In this document: positions 51,901 to 61,500 of the stretch, one piece after another
Position numbering within the stretch: the first letter of the stretch is position 1
Layout: each line of letters opens with the position of its first letter
Assembly: GCF_029227915.1 (NCBI RefSeq)
Contig: NC_079884.1
Span: 2,668,001-2,732,000, forward strand
Direction: 5' to 3'
DNA: 64,000 nucleotides
Source: Hydractinia symbiolongicarpus
Taxonomy: Eukaryota; Cnidaria; Hydrozoa; Anthoathecata; Hydractiniidae
Made by a program: the position numbers and the translations under genes
The notes under the pieces: generated by a model
Told to the model about the DNA's origin: nothing
The model's input: only the letters and a program-made list of their open reading frames with translations
Databases searched by the model: none

Positions 51901-52540
51901 GTCTTTTCTTACTGTGGGACCAATCCTGGCCGTTTCCACGCGCTGAATAAATAGTGACAATTTCAAAGACTACATTTCATTGACTTTCTAGCGGTATAAA
52001 TCCGTTTGAGTTACAACGGTTGCGTCATATATTCGTACCAACATGTATTTAGCGGTAGTATTCCGATATTACTAGGGTGCATCGCTTTTAACAGTGCAAC
52101 GATTGACTGTGGGACTTAATTGAACTGATTTTGAACTGTGACCTTATAAATGTTATAAGTGAGACACTTGGACTCCAAGAAATAACAATATTCTTAATTT
52201 GACATGATTGTGGGAATTCAGCGATTAAGATAAATAAGTCTTTTCTTACTGTGGGACCAACCCTGGCCGTTTCCACGCGCTGAATAAATAGTGACAGTTT
52301 CAAAGACTACATTTCATTGACTTTCTAGCGGTATAAATCCGTTTGAGTTACAACGGTTGCGTCATATATTCGTACCAACATGTATTTAGCGGTAGTATTC
52401 CGATATTACTAGGGGGCATCGCTTTTAACAGTGCAACGATTGACTGTGGGACTTAATTGAACTGATTTTGAACTGTGACCTTATAAATGTTATAAGTGAG
52501 ACACTTGGACTCCAAGAAATAACAATATTCTTAATTTTAC
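48959..52540 (+). repeat. Mixed satellite monomers with a 403-bp unit and 337-bp units
   Basis: Nine to ten monomers without a single local period. The anchor interval 49433-49836 is 403 bp because of a 30-bp internal expansion. Intervals 49836-50173, 52034-52371 and 52371-52708 are 337 bp. A monomer at 51661 carries the degenerate anchor CGTACCATCATGCAC, which returns at 56700 and 57447. Monomers at 52034 and 52371 are near copies of each other at a 337-bp offset. Confidence 0.82.
49514..49573 (+). repeat. 30-bp internal expansion of a monomer
   Basis: TTAATTGAACTGATTTTGG and its tail CCTTTGAC are followed by TAATTAATTCCACTGATTCT and GGACTGTGACC, so the ACTTAATTGAACTGATT region is present twice from two different subtypes. 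It resembles the 31-bp event at 16430-16491, in the same part of the monomer and again beside a TTTGAC. Confidence 0.78.
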
Positions 52541-52542
52541 AT

Positions 52543-53961
52543 GATTGTGGGAATTCAGCGATTAAGATAAATAAGTCTTTTTTTACTGTGGGACCAATCC
52601 TGGCTGTTACCACACGCTGAATAAATAGGAACAGCTCCAAAGACTACATTTCATTGACTTTCTAGTGGTATAAATCCCTGTGAGTTACAACGGTTGCGTC
52701 ACATATTCGTACCAACATGTATTTAGCGATAGTATTCGGATATTACTAGGTTGTATCGCTTTTAACAGTGAAACGTTTGACTGTGGGACTTAATTGAACT
52801 GATTTTGGACTTTGACCTTATAAATGTTATAAGTGAGACAATTGGACTCCAAGAAAGAGGATTCTTCTTAATTTGACATGATTGTGGGAACTCAGCGGTT
52901 GCACAGGACACTGTGGTAGCGATTCATTTAAAAATTTAGATAAATAAGTCATTTTTACTGTGGGACTAATCCTAGCAGTTAGCGCGCGCTGAAGATATAG
53001 AGACAGTTTTAAAAACTCCATTTCATTAACTTTCTAACGGTGTCAATCCGTTTGAGTTACAAAGATTGCGTCACACATTCGTACCAACATGAATGTAGTG
53101 ATTTTTTTCCGATGTTACTAAGTTGTATCGCTTCCAACAGTGAAACGATTGACTGTGGGACTTAATTGAACTGATTTTGGACTTTGACCTTATAAATGTT
53201 ATAAGTGAGAACATTGGACTGCAAGAAATAACATTCTTTTTAATTTGACATGATTGTGGGAACTCAGCGATTACACTGGGCACTGTGGTAACGCTTTATT
53301 TAAAAATTTTGATAAATAAGTCTTTTCTTACTGTGGGACCAATCCTGGCCGTTACCACGCGCTGAATAAATAGTGACAGTTTCAAAGACTACATTTCATT
53401 GACTTTCTAGCGGTATAAATCCGTTTGAGTTACAACGGTTGCGTCATATATTCGTACCAACATGTATTTAGCGGTAGTATTCCGATATTACTAGGGTGAA
53501 TCGCTTTTAACAGTGCAACGATTGACTGTGGGACTTAATTGAACTGATTTTGAACTGTGACCTTATAAATGTTATAAGTGAGACACTTGGACTCCAAGAA
53601 ATAACATTATTCTTAATTTGACATGATTGTGGGAATTCAGCGATTAAGATAAATAAGGCCTTTTTTACTGTGGGACCAATCCTGGCTGTTACCACACGCT
53701 GAATAAATAGGAACAGCTCCAAAGACTACATTTCATTGACTTTCTAGTGGTATAAATCCCTTTGAGTTACAACGGTTGCGTCACATATTCGTACCAACAT
53801 GTATTTAGCGATAGTATTCGGATATTACTAGGTTGTATCGCTTTTAACAGTGAAACGTTTGACTGTGGGACTTAATTGAACTGATTTTGGACTTTGACCT
53901 TATAAATGTGATAAATGAGTCATTTTGACTACAAGAAATAACATTCCTCTTAATTTGACAT
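52543..53961 (+). repeat. 1419-bp tandem duplication, copy 1
   Basis: The unit holds four monomers, two of them of the 337-bp form. Anchors 52708, 53080, 53453 and 53790 recur at 54127, 54499, 54872 and 55209. Rare markers in both copies are AAGAAAGAGGATTC, ACAAAGATTGCGTC, CAACATGAATGTAG, GTGAGAACATTGG and AAATAAGGCC. The two copies looked identical where compared. Confidence 0.93.
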
Positions 53962-55386
53962 GATTGTGGGAATTCAGCGATTAAGATAAATAAGTCTTTT
54001 TTTACTGTGGGACCAATCCTGGCTGTTACCACACGCTGAATAAATAGGAACAGCTCCAAAGACTACATTTCATTGACTTTCTAGTGGTATAAATCCCTGT
54101 GAGTTACAACGGTTGCGTCACATATTCGTACCAACATGTATTTAGCGATAGTATTCGGATATTACTAGGTTGTATCGCTTTTAACAGTGAAACGTTTGAC
54201 TGTGGGACTTAATTGAACTGATTTTGGACTTTGACCTTATAAATGTTATAAGTGAGACAATTGGACTCCAAGAAAGAGGATTCTTCTTAATTTGACATGA
54301 TTGTGGGAACTCAGCGGTTGCACAGGACACTGTGGTAGCGATTCATTTAAAAATTTAGATAAATAAGTCATTTTTACTGTGGGACTAATCCTAGCAGTTA
54401 GCGCGCGCTGAAGATATAGAGACAGTTTTAAAAACTCCATTTCATTAACTTTCTAACGGTGTCAATCCGTTTGAGTTACAAAGATTGCGTCACACATTCG
54501 TACCAACATGAATGTAGTGATTTTTTTCCGATGTTACTAAGTTGTATCGCTTCCAACAGTGAAACGATTGACTGTGGGACTTAATTGAACTGATTTTGGA
54601 CTTTGACCTTATAAATGTTATAAGTGAGAACATTGGACTGCAAGAAATAACATTCTTTTTAATTTGACATGATTGTGGGAACTCAGCGATTACACTGGGC
54701 ACTGTGGTAACGCTTTATTTAAAAATTTTGATAAATAAGTCTTTTCTTACTGTGGGACCAATCCTGGCCGTTACCACGCGCTGAATAAATAGTGACAGTT
54801 TCAAAGACTACATTTCATTGACTTTCTAGCGGTATAAATCCGTTTGAGTTACAACGGTTGCGTCATATATTCGTACCAACATGTATTTAGCGGTAGTATT
54901 CCGATATTACTAGGGTGAATCGCTTTTAACAGTGCAACGATTGACTGTGGGACTTAATTGAACTGATTTTGAACTGTGACCTTATAAATGTTATAAGTGA
55001 GACACTTGGACTCCAAGAAATAACATTATTCTTAATTTGACATGATTGTGGGAATTCAGCGATTAAGATAAATAAGGCCTTTTTTACTGTGGGACCAATC
55101 CTGGCTGTTACCACACGCTGAATAAATAGGAACAGCTCCAAAGACTACATTTCATTGACTTTCTAGTGGTATAAATCCCTTTGAGTTACAACGGTTGCGT
55201 CACATATTCGTACCAACATGTATTTAGCGATAGTATTCGGATATTACTAGGTTGTATCGCTTTTAACAGTGAAACGTTTGACTGTGGGACTTAATTGAAC
55301 TGATTTTGGACTTTGACCTTATAAATGTGATAAATGAGTCATTTTGACTACAAGAAATAACATTCCTCTTAATTTGACATGATTGC
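53962..55386 (+). repeat. 1419-bp tandem duplication, copy 2
   Basis: Second copy of the unit above, ending near 55386 where GATTGTGGGAATTC (copy 1) becomes GATTGCTGTAACTTAGCG. It contains 337-bp monomers at 53790-54126 (across the copy boundary) and 54872-55208. Confidence 0.92.
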
Positions 55387-57540
55387 TGTAACTTAGCGAT
55401 TACACTAGGCGCTGTGGTAACGCTTTATTTAAAAATTAAGATAAATAAGTCATTTTTTACTGTGGAACCAATCCTAGCCGTTATCGCGCACTAAAGAAGT
55501 CGAGACAGTTTCAAAAACTACATTTCATTGATTTTCTAACGGTGTCAATCCGTGTAAGTTACAACGGTTGCGTCAAATATTCGTACCAACACGTATTTAG
55601 TCATTTTCTTCCGATATTACTAAGTTGCATCGCTTTTAACAGTGAAACGATTGACTGTGGGACTTAATTGAACTGATTTTGAATTTTGACCTTTTAAATG
55701 TGATAAATGAGCCATTTTGACTACAAGAAATAACATTCTTCTAATTTTGAGATGATTGTGGGAACGCAGCAATTACACTGGGCGCTGTGGTTGCGCTTTA
55801 TTTAAAAATAAAGAAAAATAAGTCATTTTTCACTGTGGGACCAATCCTAGCCGTTAGTTCGCGCTAAAGAAATTGAGACAGTTTCAAAAACTACATTCCT
55901 TTGACTTTCTAACGGTGTCAATCCGTTTGAGTTACAACGGTTGCGTCACACATTCGTTCCAAGATGTATTTAGTGATTTTTTTCCGATATTACTAAGTTG
56001 TATCGCTTCCAACAGTCAAACGATTGACTGTAGGACTTATTGATCTGATTTTGGACTTTGACCTTGTAAATGTTATAAGTGAGACAATTGGACTGCAAGA
56101 AATAACATTCTTCTTAATTTGACATGATTGTGGGAACTCAGCGATTACACTGGGCGCTGTGGTAACGCTTTATTTAAAAATTAAGATAAATAAGTCATTT
56201 TTTACTGTGTGGACCAATCCTAGCCGTTATCGCGCGCTGAAGAAGTAGAGACAGTTTCAAAAGCTACATTTCATTGATTTTCTAACGGTATCAATCCGTT
56301 TTAGTTACAACGGTTGCGTCACATATTCGTACCAATATGTATTTGGTGATTTTCTTACGATATTACTAAGTTGCATCGCTTTTAACAGTGAATGGATTGA
56401 CTGTGGGACTTAATTGAACTGATTTTGGACTTTGACCTTATAAATGTTATAAGTGAGACAATTGGACTCCGAGAAATAGGATTCTTCTTAATTTGACATG
56501 ATTGTGGGAACTCAGCGGTTGAAGAAGACCCTGTGGTAGCGATTCATTTAAAAATTTAGATAAATAAGTCATTTTTACTGTGGAACCAATCCTAGCCGTT
56601 AGCGCGCGCTGAAGATATAGAGACAGTTTTAAAAACTCCATTTCATTGACTTTCTAACGGTGTCAATCCGTTTGAGTTACAAAGATTGCGTCACACATTC
56701 GTACCAACATGCACCTAACGATGCTTTACGGATATTCCTAAGTTGTATCGCTTTCAACAGTCCAACGATTGACTGTGGGACTTAATTGAACTGATTTTGG
56801 ACTTTGACCTTGTAAATGTTATAAGTGAGACAATTGGACTGCAAGAAATAACATTCTTCTTAATTTGACATGATTGTGGGAACTCAGCGATTACACTGGG
56901 CGCTGTGGTAACGCTTTATTTAAAAATTAAGATAAATAAGTCATTTTTTACTGTGTGGACCAATCCTAGCCGTTATCGCGCGCTGAAGAAGTAGAGACAG
57001 TTTCAAAAGCTACATTTCATTGATTTTCTAACGGTATCAATCCGTTTTAGTTACAACGGTTGCGTCACATATTCGTACCAATATGTATTTAGTGATTTTC
57101 TTACGATATTACTAAGTTGCATCGCTTTTAACAGTGAATGGATTGACTGTGGGACTTAATTGAACTGATTTTGGACTTTGACCTTATAAATGTTATAAAT
57201 GAGACAATTGGACTGCAAGAAATAACATTCTTTTTAATTTGACATGATTGTGGGAACTCAGCGATTACACTGGGCACTGTGGTAACGCTTTATTTAAAAA
57301 TTAGGATAAATAAGTCATTTTTTACTGTGGGACCAATCCTAGCCGTTATTGCGCGCTGAAGAAGTAGAGACAGTCTCAAAAGCTACATTTCATTGATTTT
57401 CTAACGGCGTCAATCCATTTGAGTTACAACGGTTGCGTCACACATTCGTACCATCATGCACCTAACGATGCTTTTCGGATATTCCTAAGTTGTATCGCTT
57501 TCAACAGTCCAACGATTGACTGTGGGACTTAATTGAACTG
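55387..57540 (+). repeat. Satellite monomers with a 746-bp dimer repeat
   Basis: Anchors 56328 and 57074 (746 bp apart) share CAATATGTATTT(G/A)GTG and CTTACGATATTAC. The 56700 and 57447 monomers share ATGCACCTAACGATGC. The upstream marker CTTGTAAATGTTATAAG lies at 56064 and 56810. The tandem dimer covers roughly 56040-57190. Confidence 0.85.
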
Positions 57541-58091
57541 ATTTTGGACTTTGACCTTATAAATGTGATAAATGAGTCATTTTGACTACAAGAAATAACA
57601 TTCTTCTTAATTTGACATGATTGTGGGAACTCAACGGTTGCACAGGACCCTGTGGTAGCGATTCATTTAAAAATTTAGTTAAATAAGTCATTTTTACTCT
57701 GGGACCAATCCTAGCCGTTAGCGCGCGCTAAAGATATAGAGACAGTTTCAAAAACTCCATTTCATTGACTTTCTAACGGTGTCAATCCGTTTGAGTTACA
57801 ACGGTTCCGTCACACACTCGTACCAACATGTATTTAGTGATTTTTTTCGGATATTCCCAAGTTGTATCGCTTACAACAGTTAAACGAATGACTGTGGGAC
57901 TTAATTGTACCGATTTTGGACTTTGACTTTATAAATGTGATAAATGAGTCATTTTGACAACAAGAAATAACATTCTTCTTAATTTGACATGATTGTGGGA
58001 ACTCAGCGGTTGCACAGGACCCTGTGGTAGTGATTCATTTAAAAATTTAGATAAATAAGTCATTTTTACTGTGGGACCAATCCTAGCCGTT

Positions 58092-58101
58092 AGCGCGCGC
58101 T
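58092..58101 (+). other. Representative GC palindrome AGCGCGCGCT
   Basis: A 10-bp perfect palindrome of alternating purine and pyrimidine bases (potential Z-DNA former) lies just after CCTAGCCGTT in many monomers. Other subtypes have TCGCGCGCTG, GCACGCGCTG or TTCGCGCTG at this position, so it is a subtype feature. Confidence 0.6.
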
Positions 58102-58310
58102 GAAGATATAGAGACAGTTTCAAAAACTCCATTTCATTGACTTTCAACGGTGTCAATCCGTTTGAGTTACAATGGTTGCGTCACACATTCGTACCAACAT
58201 GTATTTAGTGATTTTTTTCCCGATATTACTAAGTTGTATCGCTTTCAACAGTGAAACGATTGACTGTGGGACTTAATTGAACTGATTTTGGACTTTGACT
58301 TTATAAATGT

Positions 58311-58438
58311 GATAAATGAGTCATTTTGACAACAAGAAATAACATTCTTCTTAATTTGACATGATTGTGGGAACTCAGCGGTTGCACAGGACCCTGTGGT
58401 AGTGATTCATTTAAAAATTTAGATAAATAAGTCATTTT
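58311..58438 (+). repeat. Internal direct repeat within the monomer, 111-bp offset
   Basis: GATAAATGAGTCATTTT (58311-58327) and GATAAATAAGTCATTTT (58422-58438) match at 16 of 17 positions. The pair is present at a similar offset in most monomers (usually 15 of 17, with GAGCCATTTT). A second internal repeat, ACTGTGGGAC, occurs at 58263-58272 and 58440-58449. Both hint at an ancestral smaller unit. Confidence 0.65.
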
Positions 58439-58558
58439 TACTGTGGGACCAATCCTAGCCGTTAGCGCGCGCTGAAGATATAGAGACAGTTTCAAAAACT
58501 CCATTTCATTGACTTTCAACGGTGTCAATCCGTTTGAGTTACAATGGTTGCGTCACAC

Positions 58559-58575
58559 ATTCGTACCAACATGTA
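58559..58575 (+). other. Representative conserved anchor box ATTCGTACCAACATGTA
   Basis: This 17-bp element, with its flank GGTTGCGTCACA just upstream, is the best conserved part of the monomer and can be found in nearly every copy. Recurrent changes are CACACTCG or CATGTTCG at the left end, ATTCCTACC (30517, 31631, 33123, 34614, 35660, 42819, 43192), and CAACACGTA. It shares TTCG-N4-A with the mammalian CENP-B box consensus but has ATGT where that box has CGGG, so it is not a CENP-B box by that definition. A protein-binding role is inference from conservation only. Confidence 0.5.
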
Positions 58576-61500
58576 TTTAGTGATTTTTTTCCCGATATTA
58601 CTAAGTTGTATCGCTTTCAACAGTGAAACGATTGACTGTGGGACTTAATTGAACTGATTTTGAACTTTGACCTTATAAATGTGATAAATGAGTCATTTTG
58701 ACTACAAGAAATAACATTCCTCTTAATTTGACATGATTGCTGTAACTTAGCGATTACACTAGGCGCTGTGGTAACGCTTCTATTTAAAAATTAAGATAAA
58801 TAAGTCATTTTTTACTGTGGAACCAATCCTAGCCGTTATCGCGCACTAAAGAAGTCGAGACAGTTTCAAAAACTACATTTCATTGATTTTCTAACGGTGT
58901 CAATCCGTTTAAGTTACAACGGTTGCGTCACATATTCGTACCAACACGTATTTAGTCATTTTCTTCCGATATTACTAAGTTGCATCGCTTTTAACAGTGA
59001 AACGATTGACTGTGGGACTTAATTGAACTGATTTTGGACTTTGACCTTATAAATGTTATAAGTAAGACAAATTGACTCCAAGATATTACATTCTTCTTAA
59101 TTTGACATGATTGTGGGAAATCAACGGTTGCACAGGACCCTGTGGTAGCGATTCATTTAAAAATTTAGATGAATAAGTCATTTTTACTGTGAGACCAATC
59201 CTAGCCGTTAGCGCGCGCTGAAGATATAGAGAAAGTTTCAGAACTCCATTTCATTGTCTTTCTAACGGTGTCAATCCGTTTTAGTTACAACAGTTGCGTC
59301 ACACATTCGTGCCAACATGTATTTAGTGATTTTTTTCGGATATTCCTAAGTTGTATCGCTTTCAACAGTGAAACGATTGACTGTGGGACTTAATTGAACT
59401 GATTTACAATTTTGACCTTCTAAACGTGATAAATGAGCCATTTTGACTACAAGAAATAACATTCTTCTAAATTTGACATGATTGTGGGAACTCAGCAATT
59501 ACACTGGGCGCTGTGGTTGCGCTTTTTTTAAAAATAAAGATAAATAAGTCATTTTTCACTGTGGGACCAATCCTAGCCGTTTGTTCGCGCTGAAGAAATT
59601 GAGACAGTTTCAAAAACTACATTCCTTTGACTTTCTAACGGTGGCAATCCGTTTGAGTTACAACGGTTGCGTCACACATTCGTACCAACATGTATTTAGT
59701 GATTTTTTTCCGATATTACTAAGTTGTATCGCTTCCAACAGTGAAACGATTGACTGTAGGACTTATTGATCTGATTTTGGACTTTGACGTTATAAATGTT
59801 ATAAGTGAGACAATTGGACTGCAAGAAATAACATTCTTCTTAGTTTGACATGATTGTGGGAACTCAGCGATTACACTGGGCGCTGTGGTAACGCTTTATT
59901 TAAAAATTATGATAGATAAATCATTTTTTACTGTGGGACCAATCCTAGCCGTTATCTCGCGCTGAAGAAGTAGAGACAGTTTCAAAAGCTACAATTCATT
60001 GATTTTCTAAAGGTGTCAATCCGTTTGAGTTACAACGGTTGCGTTACACATTCGTACAAACATGTATTTAGTGATTTTTTTCCAATATTACTAAGTTGTA
60101 TCGCTTACAACAGTTAAACGAATGACTGTGGGACTTAATTGTACCGATTTTGGACTTTGACTTTATAAATGTGATAAATGAGTCATTTTGACAACAAGAA
60201 ATAACATTCTTCTTAATTTGACATGATTGTGGGAACTCAGCGGTTGCACAGGACCCTGTGGTAGTGATTCATTTAAAAATTTAGATAAATAAGTCATTTT
60301 TACTGTGGGACCAATCCTAGCCGTTAGCGCGCGCTGAAGATATAGAGACAGTTTCAAAAACTCCATTTCATTGACTTTCAACGGTGTCAATCCGTTTGAG
60401 TTACAATGGTTGCGTCACACATTCGTACCAACATGTATTTAGTGATTTTTTTCCCGATATTACTAAGTTGTATCGCTTTCAACAGTGAAACGATTGACTG
60501 TGGGACTTAATTGAACTGATTTTGAACTTTGACCTTATAAATGTGATAAATGAGTCATTTTGACTACAAGAAATAACATTCCTCTTAATTTGACATGATT
60601 GCTGTAACTTAGCGATTACACTAGGCGCTGTGGTAACGCTTCTATTTAAAAATTAAGATAAATAAGTCATTTTTTACTGTGGAACCAATCCTAGCCGTTA
60701 TCGCGCACTAAAAAAGTCGAGACAGTTTCAAAAACTACATTTCATTGATTTTCTAACGGTGTCAATCCGTTTAAGTTACAACGGTTGCGTCACATATTCG
60801 TACCAACACGTATTTAGTCATTTTCTTCCGATATTACTAAGTTGCATCGCTTTTAACAGTGAAACGATTGACTGTGGGACTTAATTGAACTGATTTTGGA
60901 CTTTGACCTTATAAATGTTATAAGTAAGACAATTTGACTCCAAGATATTACATTCTTCTTAATTTGACATGATTGTGGGAAATCAACGGTTGCACAGGAC
61001 CCTGTGGTAGCGATTCATTTAAAAATTTAGATGAATAAGTCATTTTTACTGTGAGACCAATCCTAGCCGTTAGCGCGCGCTGAAGATATAGAGAAAGTTT
61101 CAGAACTCCATTTCATTGTCTTTCTAACGGTGTCAATCCGTTTTAGTTACAACAGTTGCGTCACACATTCGTGCCAACATGTATTTAGTGATTTTTTTCG
61201 GATATTCCTAAGTTGTATCGCTTTCAACAGTGACAGAATTGACTGTGGGACTTAATTGAACTGATTTACAATTTTGACCTTCTAAACGTGATAAATGAGC
61301 CATTTTGACTACAAGAAATAACATTCTTCTAAATTTGACATGATTGTGGGAACTCAGCAATTACACTGGGCGCTGTGGTTGCGCTTTTTTTAAAAATAAA
61401 GATAAATAAGTCATTTTTCACTGTGGGACCAATCCTAGCCGTTTGTTCGCGCTGAAGAAATTGAGACAGTTTCAAAAACTACATTCCTTTGACTTTCTAA

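Noticed and set aside
52088-55141. Family of 71-codon minus-strand frames
   Set aside because: They arise from the 337-bp monomers, where the 36-bp deletion joins two open stretches. Their conservation reflects recent duplication.
58540-58556. TTGCGTCA as a bZIP (ATF/C-EBP-type) binding site
   Set aside because: An eight-base resemblance in a repeat is weak evidence, and nothing else suggests a promoter.
58559-58575. A true CENP-B box
   Set aside because: Only the TTCG-N4-A part agrees; the CGGG half is replaced by ATGT. It is kept as a finding about conservation only.
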